A stretch of 40,979 nt of DNA from positions 1-40,979 of IMG/VR virus record IMGVR_UViG_3300022751_000023; one strand, 5' to 3'. Made by a program: the position numbers and the translations under genes. The stretch is from a virus. Below the pieces are notes generated by a model. The model was not told where the DNA came from. It searched no databases and worked only from the letters and a program-made list of their open reading frames with translations. Positions 31,471 through 38,402 of the stretch are shown in pieces (positions within the stretch are counted from its first letter, which is position 1; each line of letters begins with the position of its first letter).

Positions 31471-31770
31471 ATGGCTCAAATATTTGAACAATTAAACGAA
31501 AACATATTGCTTAACGGCAAAGTGATATTTACCATTTCAGGGCTAAGGAACTGGGTTTATGGAAATATTGATTATCCTAAGGATATATCTTTCGATCCCA
31601 AAGGTATTCATAAAGAATACTGGGGCAACTTCGAAGACTTCTGTATTGATAAATGGCTAGACGAAGAACCTAATTTTCAAAACGCATGTTCAGAAGCATA
31701 TAAAGTTTGTGATCATTACCAATTCCAATCAGCCAACACAGAACAAGAAACCAATAGAGATTTGAAATAA
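31471..31770 (+). CDS. Early hypothetical protein (99 aa)
   Basis: Acidic, Trp- and Cys-containing (LRNWVYGNIDYPKDIS, YWGNFEDFCIDKWLDEE), with a polar C-terminus. One base before the next gene. No family recognised. Confidence 0.55.
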   Translation: MAQIFEQLNENILLNGKVIFTISGLRNWVYGNIDYPKDISFDPKGIHKEYWGNFEDFCIDKWLDEEPNFQNACSEAYKVCDHYQFQSANTEQETNRDLK

Positions 31771-31771
31771 T

Positions 31772-32041
31772 ATGAGCAGATTTAAAGATTGGAACAACGC
31801 CGTATCTGGAATAGGTAATTTTCTTGAAACTCAAGGATTAACACTAGATATAAGAAATACTAAGGGCAAAAAAGATATGTTCTTTGGGGTTGAGATACAA
31901 AAAATAGTACACAAATACTGCAACAAACACAAAATTAAAGGCAGTTTTTCGGATAGGGTTTTGATAATCCAAAAGGATTTTAAAACATTTCGTGACTACG
32001 TAATTGCAAACAAGGAAACTATTTACTCAAAATATTTATAA
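31772..32041 (+). CDS. Early hypothetical protein (89 aa)
   Basis: Basic (pI likely high), with KGKKDMFFGVEIQKIVHKYC and a helical C-terminus; may bind nucleic acid, but no motif is decisive. Confidence 0.55.
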   Translation: MSRFKDWNNAVSGIGNFLETQGLTLDIRNTKGKKDMFFGVEIQKIVHKYCNKHKIKGSFSDRVLIIQKDFKTFRDYVIANKETIYSKYL

Positions 32042-32043
32042 AA

Positions 32044-32307
32044 ATGGAAGAGCTTAAAAAATACAAGATTAAAACAGAGTTTAGCCACATCAAGCCAACT
32101 CATGTGGTTAAAATAAAAGAGTGCCAATACAATGATTATTTAGGTAATCCATTGGTAAATGTTGGTGATAAAATGCCATCAGTTGAGTGGGATTTGGGTT
32201 ATAAGGTTTTATGCCTTGACGGTGAGTATAGGTACATGAGTGTAATGCTTGGTGATATCGAAGTTGTTGGTACATTTAAAATGATAGGAGAGGTTGAAAA
32301 TGGGTAG
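32044..32307 (+). CDS. Early hypothetical protein (87 aa)
   Basis: Beta-rich (PTHVVKIKECQYNDYLG, WDLGYKVLCLDGEYRYM). Overlaps the next gene by 8 bases. No family recognised. Confidence 0.5.
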   Translation: MEELKKYKIKTEFSHIKPTHVVKIKECQYNDYLGNPLVNVGDKMPSVEWDLGYKVLCLDGEYRYMSVMLGDIEVVGTFKMIGEVENG

Positions 32308-32482
32308 TGATAAAATATATTTTCCGGCTTATTTTTTGGAAACTAAAAAATATAAGGTTTTTAGCGGTTCTAAATATTGGAACAAATCAAAAACAGGATC
32401 ATCGAGATATGAGACTGAATTAGAAGCTCAAAATCATTGTGACGAATTAAATAAAGTTAACCTTAAAGATTGGAACCCATGA
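32300..32482 (+). CDS. Early hypothetical protein (60 aa)
   Basis: ATG 32300; an upstream TTG at 32294 is not needed. Contains a small SPOR- or AP2-like pattern (YKVFSGSKYWNKSKTGSS, then ETELEAQNHCDELN). Overlaps the next gene by 4 bases (ATGA). Confidence 0.5.
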   Translation: MGSDKIYFPAYFLETKKYKVFSGSKYWNKSKTGSSRYETELEAQNHCDELNKVNLKDWNP

Positions 32483-32637
32483 AATACGATCCATACGACC
32501 TAAACAAATTCAAAGAACAGCCTAAGCCGGTAGAGGTTAAGGCACAGAGCAAATTAGCAGATAGGCTATGTGAGATTGCATTTATAGCATTCGTTCTGCT
32601 TTCATCAAGTGTTGCACTTTATATATTTTTAAGGTAA
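32479..32637 (+). CDS. Small membrane protein (52 aa)
   Basis: Polar N-terminal half (YDPYDLNKFKEQPKPVEVKA) and one C-terminal membrane helix (IAFIAFVLLSSSVALYIFL). Coupled by overlap to genes on both sides. Tail-anchored early proteins may act in superinfection exclusion, but this is inference. Confidence 0.55.
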   Translation: MKYDPYDLNKFKEQPKPVEVKAQSKLADRLCEIAFIAFVLLSSSVALYIFLR

Positions 32638-32756
32638 TGTGGCAATCACAAAAAGCATACTTCGACCGTAGAAAGTCTAGGTCAAGACAGGATTTATACG
32701 CTTACATATTTTTCCTGGTTATGGGGATATTGGCAGCGGTAATTTTAACCAAATGA
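32637..32756 (+). CDS. Small membrane protein (39 aa)
   Basis: Basic N-terminus (FDRRKSRSRQDLY) and one membrane helix (AYIFFLVMGILAAVIL). TAATG coupling upstream and a 4-base overlap with the methyltransferase gene downstream. Confidence 0.55.
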   Translation: MWQSQKAYFDRRKSRSRQDLYAYIFFLVMGILAAVILTK

Positions 32757-33763
32757 GACACGGATCTTTATTTAGCGGAATAGGTGGTTTTGATTTAGCT
32801 TCTGAATGGATGGGTTGGGAAAATATTTTCCATTGCGAATGGAACGACTTTGGAAAAAGAATACTTAAATATTATTGGCCTAATTCAAAAAGCTACGATG
32901 ACATTACAAAAACAGACTTCTCTATTCACAGAGGATCAATTGATATTCTCACAGGAGGATTCCCATGCCAACCATACAGCGTTGCCGGATTACGAAAAGG
33001 AAAAGATGATGAACGCCACCTCTGGCCAGAAATGCTTAGAGCAATACGGGAAATTCAACCGACCTGGATTGTGGGCGAAAACGTTCTCGGTCTTGTTAGT
33101 TGGAATGGGGGGATGGTATTCGAAGAGGTGCAAACTGACTTGGAAGCTCAAGGGTACGAAGTTCAACCGTTTATACTTCCAGCTGCAGCCATCAATGCTC
33201 CCCATAAAAGAGAAAGGGTTTGGTTTATTGCCTACCGTAACAGCGGTGAACAGAATACGATCAGAAAAGACAATGGCAGTAACAGCAGAGAAAAGACTGA
33301 AGTATCATGGACAGAAAACAACTCCTCTATACTTGAGCGAAATGGCCTACAAGGGAATGCTCCCTACGCCAGTGGCTTCAGATCATCAAACAATGGCATC
33401 AATAGAGAGCATAAAGAAACGAGGTCGAACAGAAACAAACGACCTGAGGAGTTATGTAAGATTGAACGAACAGATGCTACCAACTCCAACAGCAGACGAC
33501 AACCCGGCGAAGAACACAGGAAAGAGAAATCAGGATGGTCTTCAAAAGAGGGCATTTCAAACTACTGGCAGAACTTCCCAACTCAATCCCCTATTTGTGA
33601 TGGAGATGATGGGATTTCCTCCAGATTGGACGGAATTACCTTTCCTAAGTGGAGAAACGAAAGTATAAAGGGTGGTGGTAATGCAATTGTTCCACAGGTA
33701 GCATTTAATATTTTCAAAGCAATTCAAGAATATAAATCTATCATAAAAGTTACAAAATTATAA
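32753..33763 (+). CDS. dcm: DNA (cytosine-5) methyltransferase
   Basis: 336 residues with the C5-MTase motifs in order: I LFSGIGGFDLA, IV GGFPCQPYSVAG (catalytic Cys72), VI GENV (108-111), VIII RERVW (153-157), X GNAIVP (309-314). The segment 160-300, rich in Asn/Ser/Arg (TNSNSRRQPGEEHR), replaces a normal target-recognition domain; it is the part overlapped by another gene in the +1 frame. Methylates cytosine in phage DNA, probably protecting it from host restriction. Recognition sequence unknown. Confidence 0.88.
   Translation: MRHGSLFSGIGGFDLASEWMGWENIFHCEWNDFGKRILKYYWPNSKSYDDITKTDFSIHRGSIDILTGGFPCQPYSVAGLRKGKDDERHLWPEMLRAIREIQPTWIVGENVLGLVSWNGGMVFEEVQTDLEAQGYEVQPFILPAAAINAPHKRERVWFIAYRNSGEQNTIRKDNGSNSREKTEVSWTENNSSILERNGLQGNAPYASGFRSSNNGINREHKETRSNRNKRPEELCKIERTDATNSNSRRQPGEEHRKEKSGWSSKEGISNYWQNFPTQSPICDGDDGISSRLDGITFPKWRNESIKGGGNAIVPQVAFNIFKAIQEYKSIIKVTKL
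32898..33668 (+). CDS. Overlapping protein nested in dcm (+1 frame)
   Basis: 256 residues from ATG 32898, wholly inside dcm. The frame shows a pattern I know from many phage and metagenomic proteins: a SLFTEDQLIFSQ start, ATSGQKC, KCKLTWKLKGTKFNRLYFQ-like and FGLLPT elements, repeated MLPTP boxes (two), and LNPLFVMEMMGFPPDW near the end. This order is too family-like to be a chance ORF, so dcm appears dual-coding. Function unknown; it may assist the methyltransferase. Confidence 0.7.
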   Translation: MTLQKQTSLFTEDQLIFSQEDSHANHTALPDYEKEKMMNATSGQKCLEQYGKFNRPGLWAKTFSVLLVGMGGWYSKRCKLTWKLKGTKFNRLYFQLQPSMLPIKEKGFGLLPTVTAVNRIRSEKTMAVTAEKRLKYHGQKTTPLYLSEMAYKGMLPTPVASDHQTMASIESIKKRGRTETNDLRSYVRLNEQMLPTPTADDNPAKNTGKRNQDGLQKRAFQTTGRTSQLNPLFVMEMMGFPPDWTELPFLSGETKV

Positions 33764-33775
33764 AGTAACAACCCG

Positions 33776-33783
33776 TATATTTA
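33776..33783 (+). promoter_or_regulatory. Promoter of leader B, -7 element
   Basis: TATATTTA, one mismatch from TAnnTTTG. The -33 region (GTTAC near 33749) is weak. Transcription would begin about 33789. Confidence 0.5.
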
Positions 33784-33788
33784 CACTA

Positions 33789-33877
33789 CAAGTTTAGTAG
33801 CGCACACTACAATAATAACTTAAAAACATTGGGGCTAGATTGGTTGTGCGACCTTTCGAACCCCATTTTTATTTAAC
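33789..33877 (+). promoter_or_regulatory. Leader B: pseudoknotted attenuator-like RNA
   Basis: TGGGG (33830-33834) pairs with CCCCA (33861-33865), and further in GGT (33842-33844) pairs with ACC (33851-33853), exposing the 6-base loop TGTGCG. That loop is perfectly complementary to CGCACA at 33801-33806. The 23-base linker contains CTTAAAAACATT, also seen in leader C. The stem is followed by TTTTTATTT and the ATG at 33878. Confidence 0.65.
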
Positions 33878-34210
33878 ATGGAAGCAATAACCATTGAAGA
33901 AATTAAATCATTGTTATTTGAATATAACATTGAAACTAAAGAAAGTCCAAAAACAGATGATTTTGATCGAAAAATTGAGTTTAGAATTAACGAAATTGAT
34001 TATTCAATTATCTGGTTTGTTAATCATTCCACATTGCAAATAGGTAATTCAAATAGACTCGCTCAAATACCTTTTAGATTTATGTATTTCGATAATACAT
34101 TTCCATTAGTTGGCGGAAATAGGAGCATAGCATTTTGTTATGATAAATTTAAAAAAGAATTTTTCTCAGATAGAGAATATCCTTTTGCTTCATTCAGGAT
34201 ACCATTCTAA
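33878..34210 (+). CDS. Hypothetical protein after leader B (110 aa)
   Basis: Alpha/beta, with SIIWFVNHSTLQIGNSNR and a Phe-rich C-terminus. First gene of the recombination transcription unit (RecT and exonuclease follow). No family recognised. Confidence 0.55.
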   Translation: MEAITIEEIKSLLFEYNIETKESPKTDDFDRKIEFRINEIDYSIIWFVNHSTLQIGNSNRLAQIPFRFMYFDNTFPLVGGNRSIAFCYDKFKKEFFSDREYPFASFRIPF

Positions 34211-34240
34211 CCCAACATTAACCGATAACAACATAAGATT

Positions 34241-34438
34241 ATGGAATTGCCAATAAAGAACGATATAAACCGGATTACAAAAGCGATTGAAATGTTTGAG
34301 CATATCGGTAAGATCAGCTTTGAAACCGAAACAGGTCAAGAATTTGGCAATTCCCTCAAAGAAACATTGGAAACTATCCTTAAACCTTATGGTCGGGAAA
34401 CAGTAATCAAATTAAGAAACAATTTAAAACAAGTATAA
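34241..34438 (+). CDS. Small hypothetical protein (65 aa)
   Basis: Helical, with ETETGQEFGNSLKETLE. Shares one base with recT (TAATG). Possibly an accessory factor of recombination by position. Confidence 0.55.
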   Translation: MELPIKNDINRITKAIEMFEHIGKISFETETGQEFGNSLKETLETILKPYGRETVIKLRNNLKQV

Positions 34439-35388
34439 TGACAACAAAAAGCACAGAAGTAGCAAAAGTAAGCGAGCAACAAACGGGAGTTGCTAAAACT
34501 CAACAGCAATTAACAAAGCAATTTTTCACGCAAGAAAATGTTAAGAAGCGTTTTGAGGAATTATTAGGTAAAAAATCAGTCGGTTTTGTATCATCGGTTT
34601 TGCAATGTGTAAACAGCAATAAGAGTTTGCAGAACGCAGATACTAACACCGTATTCCAGGCAGCAATGATGGCTGCAACCCTGGATCTGCCAATTAACCA
34701 AAATTTAGGCTTTGCCTACATTATCCCTTACAACGAAAGCGTCAAGGTAGATGGAGAATGGAGACAGAAAGCCGTTGCACAGATGCAGATTGGATGGAAG
34801 GGTTTTGTTCAGTTGGCCCAAAGAAGCGGTCAGTATTTACGGATTAACGTAACTGAAGTTTACGACAATCAATTCAAAGCATATAACAATCTTACTGAAG
34901 AATTGGATTGCAACTTTGATATTGACGGAGAGGGTGCTATTGTGGGTTACGCTTCATATTTCAAGTTGATCAACGGTTTTGAAAAAACAATCTATTGGAG
35001 TAAAGAAAAAGTTGATAAACACGCCAAAAAATATTCAACAGCCTACAAAGGCACCGGTAAAACTCCGTGGAAAGATGTTGACCAATTCCATGAAATGGCA
35101 AAGAAAACAGTTCTTAAAAATATGCTATCTAAATGGGGTATCCTCTCGATTGAAATGCAGAAAGCTATTGTTGCTGATCAGGGAGTTATTAATGATGCTG
35201 AAACAGAGGATATCGAGTACATGGATAATACAGAAGAAAAAGTTGTAACTTATCCAGAGGATAAGGAAAATGAGCGCATGGCAATTCTGATAAATGACGC
35301 TACAAGCAAAGAGGATTTGGCAAAGTTGGAAAAAGATGTTAAGCCAGAGTTGTTGGATTTATTTAACCAGAAAAAAGAAAGCTTGTAA
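34438..35388 (+). CDS. recT: RecT single-strand annealing recombinase
   Basis: 316 residues. Core RecT patterns: FQAAMMAATLDLPINQNLGFAYIIPY, VAQMQIGWKGFVQLAQRSGQY, and MAKKTVLKNMLSKWGILS. It anneals complementary strands during phage recombination and works with the exonuclease encoded next (start directly after its stop). Acidic C-terminal tail as in the family. Confidence 0.92.
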   Translation: MTTKSTEVAKVSEQQTGVAKTQQQLTKQFFTQENVKKRFEELLGKKSVGFVSSVLQCVNSNKSLQNADTNTVFQAAMMAATLDLPINQNLGFAYIIPYNESVKVDGEWRQKAVAQMQIGWKGFVQLAQRSGQYLRINVTEVYDNQFKAYNNLTEELDCNFDIDGEGAIVGYASYFKLINGFEKTIYWSKEKVDKHAKKYSTAYKGTGKTPWKDVDQFHEMAKKTVLKNMLSKWGILSIEMQKAIVADQGVINDAETEDIEYMDNTEEKVVTYPEDKENERMAILINDATSKEDLAKLEKDVKPELLDLFNQKKESL

Positions 35389-36309
35389 ATGGATTTTTCA
35401 AAGTTATTGTTTAGGTGTTCCAGTTTGGGGCACCTACTCGCAGAAACAAAGGAAAAGTCAAACATGCAGAAGTGGATTGATGCAAAAACAAATTATTCAA
35501 AACTAATGGCTGATTTGAATACTATGCAAAAATTCAACAAGGATGGAGAAACAATTTCCGCTAACTGGAAAAAGAAGAATGAATCCCTTATAAGCGCAGG
35601 AAAGTTAGAAAGCGAACTATTTGCCGTAAAAGATAACATAACGCTATCAGAGGGCGCAAAAACTCATTTGATGGATTTGTACGTATCAATTACAACTGGG
35701 CGTAATACCGACATTGAAAACAAGTATCTAAAGAAAGGTAATGCAGTTGAAGAAGATAGTATAACCCTTTATTCTCGCATTAAAAAACAGATGTTCATAA
35801 AGAATGAAGAGCGGTTATCAAATAAGTTTATTCAGGGGACACCAGATACATGGATTGGTGAAAGTGTTCATAATGCAACGTTTGTTCCGGACATGAAAAG
35901 CAGTTGGGATCTTTATACTTTCTACAGAACATTTACAAAGCCGTTATCATCATTGTATTTTTGGCAGATTGTTGGTTATATGTGGTTGACCAAGGCAAAA
36001 AAAGGATCAATTGCGTATTGCCTGGTAAACACCCCAAAGGATTTCATTGATGCAGAACATAAAAAAATGTACTATAAGATGGGGCAACCTGCCGAAGGAA
36101 CTAAAAAGTTTGCTACATTTCTTGAGTTTTGTGATGATATTAAAAAATCAATGACATATGATGATATTGATTATCGTAAAAGGTTATTGGAATACTTTGT
36201 CGATTGGTCAGATGATTACGCAATCAAGATTGAAAAGTACGTTATTGAAGGTCGTGAATACCTTTCAGAAATTCATAAAAGTCTAACACTTAAACAGGGT
36301 TTACAATGA
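35389..36309 (+). CDS. Recombination exonuclease, PD-(D/E)xK (RecE/YqaJ-like)
   Basis: 306 residues. The nuclease core shows GNAVEEDS (Glu121/122), GTPD (150-153), DMKSSW (Asp168, Lys170) and the QxxxY motif QIVGY (193-197). These are the lambda-exonuclease-like motifs; the partner is RecT. It probably resects double strands to leave 3' ends. Starts on the base after the recT stop. Confidence 0.82.
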   Translation: MDFSKLLFRCSSLGHLLAETKEKSNMQKWIDAKTNYSKLMADLNTMQKFNKDGETISANWKKKNESLISAGKLESELFAVKDNITLSEGAKTHLMDLYVSITTGRNTDIENKYLKKGNAVEEDSITLYSRIKKQMFIKNEERLSNKFIQGTPDTWIGESVHNATFVPDMKSSWDLYTFYRTFTKPLSSLYFWQIVGYMWLTKAKKGSIAYCLVNTPKDFIDAEHKKMYYKMGQPAEGTKKFATFLEFCDDIKKSMTYDDIDYRKRLLEYFVDWSDDYAIKIEKYVIEGREYLSEIHKSLTLKQGLQ

Positions 36310-36533
36310 AAAACGCACCGAAAGAAATATACTTAGTTACAGGTATCGACAAACCAAATGAAGAACCGGATTATAAGGATTTATCAGGTATTTCTTGGAA
36401 TGAGTTTCCAATTTATAACGGAGACATCAAGTACATTAACGCATCGGTAATTGAATCAGCATTAAGTTTAAATCCTGCTAAATTCGAAACTCCCAAAGCA
36501 TTGTTGGACTTTATTAATGAACAGGTAAAATGA
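36306..36533 (+). CDS. Hypothetical protein (75 aa)
   Basis: Acidic, beta/alpha, ATGA overlap with the exonuclease and 4-base overlap with the next gene. No family recognised. Confidence 0.5.
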   Translation: MKNAPKEIYLVTGIDKPNEEPDYKDLSGISWNEFPIYNGDIKYINASVIESALSLNPAKFETPKALLDFINEQVK

Positions 36534-36838
36534 GAGTAAATGAAATGTTTTCGTATTCCGATCAGCTTTATATGCGTGACAATTGTAGTAAATTATCTGA
36601 TTTGCGAATAGCTAAAAGACTAAACAAGCCGGTTTCTTCAGTAGTTAATTTCCGTGTATTGCATATGAAATTGATCAAGGGAAGGAGTTTAAAATCAAAT
36701 GGAAGGGCAATAAGTCAAGTCGCAGCAATGAAAGAGTTAATAGCATTACAGGCATTCGACTATAAAGGCGTAATGTTAGACAGTGTAAATTATAGAATTT
36801 CAGTTTTACAAAGCATATTGAACAATGGAAACAAGTAG
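36530..36838 (+). CDS. Putative DNA-binding protein (HTH-like)
   Basis: 102 residues. LSDLRIAKRLNKPVSSVVNFRV fits an HTH with the turn near LNKP, and the rest is basic. Phage proteins of this kind are often small regulators. Overlaps the next gene by 14 bases. Confidence 0.55.
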   Translation: MRVNEMFSYSDQLYMRDNCSKLSDLRIAKRLNKPVSSVVNFRVLHMKLIKGRSLKSNGRAISQVAAMKELIALQAFDYKGVMLDSVNYRISVLQSILNNGNK

Positions 36839-37046
36839 TCAAAATGAAACTAATCTTTCACGTGTTAAATCAGCATTTGAAAATGGATTACGGTTAACCG
36901 TATTAACTGCAGTTTCTATTTGTGAAACTGTAGATTTAAGAAAATACGTATCAATGTTGCGTGAAAGCGGAATGGATATAAAGGATGATTGGATCCAAAA
37001 AGGTAAAAAATCGTTTAAAGTTTATTGGTTGAATAAATCATTATAG
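36825..37046 (+). CDS. Winged-helix-like small protein
   Basis: 73 residues. The pattern FENGLRLTVLTAVSICETVDLR with LRESGMDIKDDW and KVYWL matches the small helix-turn-helix proteins that Bacteroidota phages carry in this region. Probable DNA-binding protein. Confidence 0.6.
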   Translation: METSSQNETNLSRVKSAFENGLRLTVLTAVSICETVDLRKYVSMLRESGMDIKDDWIQKGKKSFKVYWLNKSL

Positions 37047-37047
37047 T

Positions 37048-37407
37048 ATGGATTTTAAAGAAAGACGTAAATTTTTAGCTGGCGAAATTAAGCCAGAGTT
37101 TGGGAACTTGGAACAAATTCAGGTTTTAACAGCAGCAGAACAAAGGGCTGAAAAGCTTAAAAAAGGAATGGAGTTGGATGTTGAAGGAATTGATGATGAG
37201 GAAGTAGATCAGGGCGGTGATTATTTAGTTACGGCTCAATTTATTTGTGTCTGCGGATGTAATGTTTTATTCCAAAATTATTCATCTAATCCTCAAACAA
37301 ACGAAGGATGTTTATCAGATAAAAGAGAAAGTTGTTGGAACTGTAAGCGTGAATATGAAACTTATTTACAGCCTTATCATTCGTTATATGTAATTTTAGT
37401 ACAATGA
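37048..37407 (+). CDS. Cys-rich (zinc-ribbon-like) protein
   Basis: 119 residues. CVCGC (about 87-91) with a second pair CWNC (about 115-118 region of the Cys cluster) suggests a four-Cys metal site. N-terminal half helical and acidic. ATGA overlap with the next gene. Confidence 0.5.
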   Translation: MDFKERRKFLAGEIKPEFGNLEQIQVLTAAEQRAEKLKKGMELDVEGIDDEEVDQGGDYLVTAQFICVCGCNVLFQNYSSNPQTNEGCLSDKRESCWNCKREYETYLQPYHSLYVILVQ

Positions 37408-37541
37408 CTAAAGCACTTATTGAACGTGAATACTACGTTGCATTGGTTTATAGAAAACTTGGAATGTACGAACAGTTAAAACTACGTTGGAAACAAATCG
37501 GTTACAATCCAATTAATTTGCAACTTGATTTGTTTTCTTAG
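37404..37541 (+). CDS. Small hypothetical protein (45 aa)
   Basis: Basic/helical, rich in Tyr and Leu. Its 3' end overlaps the promoter of leader C. No family recognised. Confidence 0.5.
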   Translation: MTKALIEREYYVALVYRKLGMYEQLKLRWKQIGYNPINLQLDLFS

Positions 37542-37559
37542 TTTTAATTCGTAAATTAG
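37529..37559 (+). promoter_or_regulatory. Promoter of leader C
   Basis: TTTG (37529-37532), 19 bases, TAAATTAG (37552-37559). Near-consensus; it begins inside the previous gene. Confidence 0.65.
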
Positions 37560-37565
37560 TAATTC

Positions 37566-37667
37566 AAATAATAAACGGAGTGGTAGCCGGAATTAAAAAC
37601 ATTTTCACCCTTTGTTGGGTCGGGCGTACTACCACCGCTTGGCTCGACAAAGGGTTTTTTATTTAAA
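37566..37667 (+). promoter_or_regulatory. Leader C: pseudoknotted attenuator-like RNA
   Basis: Best-formed member of the family. A 20-bp stem (37607-37626 with 37636-37655, five G-U) is followed by TTTTTTATTT. Its 9-base loop contains CTACCAC (37629-37635), perfectly complementary to GTGGTAG at 37580-37586. The 20-base linker holds ATTAAAAACATT. The ATG of the ParB-like gene (37668) comes three bases after the tract. Confidence 0.75.
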
Positions 37668-38399
37668 ATGAGTATCAAAAAATCAAATTACGAAGTATTG
37701 TGTACTTCTGATTATTCTGTTTTCAAAACAATGAAAGGAAACAGAAATGTAAATCCAATGAATCTTAAAAGAATTTCTGAAAGCATGAAGAAAAATTGCT
37801 TATTCAGTCCTATTCTTGTAAATGATAAAATGGAAATAATAGATGGTCAACACCGTTTATTAGCTCTTAAAGAACAAAAGAAAGAAGTCTACTTTATTAT
37901 TGTTCCAAACTATTCAGTTAACGAAGTTCATATATTAAACACAAACTCTTCGAACTGGAAAAAAGAAGATTACTTGCTTGGGTATGTTGATATGGGATTA
38001 AGACCATATATCCAATTTAAACAGTTATGGGATGAATTTTCAAATTTTGGTATTAAGACTTGCCTTGCAATTATATCTTATCATAACTCAGATAAGTATA
38101 ATCCTCAAAAATCATTTGAGAGCGGTAATCTAACACCATTTGATCTTCAATCTTCAATAAATACAGCTAAGAAAATATCAGACTTTAAAAAATTTTATGA
38201 GGGCTATACTAAGCCTAGTTTTGCTATTGCTATTATGCAATGCTTAAAGAATGATTTTTATGAACACTCGGTTATGATGGCAAAATTATCTAGGTTACCA
38301 AAGCAAATTACCGATCAGACGAATGCTAAAAATTATTTATTTCAGTTAGAAGAAATTTATAACTACAAAAACAGGAAAAAGGTAAACTTTAGGTTTTAA
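37668..38399 (+). CDS. ParB/Srx-like nuclease-domain protein
   Basis: 243 residues. The N-terminal 100 residues have the ParB N-terminal fold pattern, with ILVNDKMEIIDGQHRLLALKEQ (DGQHR box). No HTH or ParA partner is seen. Phage ParB-like proteins can be DNA nucleases or regulators. First gene of the replication transcription unit led by leader C. Confidence 0.7.
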   Translation: MSIKKSNYEVLCTSDYSVFKTMKGNRNVNPMNLKRISESMKKNCLFSPILVNDKMEIIDGQHRLLALKEQKKEVYFIIVPNYSVNEVHILNTNSSNWKKEDYLLGYVDMGLRPYIQFKQLWDEFSNFGIKTCLAIISYHNSDKYNPQKSFESGNLTPFDLQSSINTAKKISDFKKFYEGYTKPSFAIAIMQCLKNDFYEHSVMMAKLSRLPKQITDQTNAKNYLFQLEEIYNYKNRKKVNFRF

Positions 38400-38402
38400 A
38401 CC

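Noticed and set aside
32990-33205. Leftward ORF within dcm
   Set aside because: Third reading of an already dual-coding region, with no motif.
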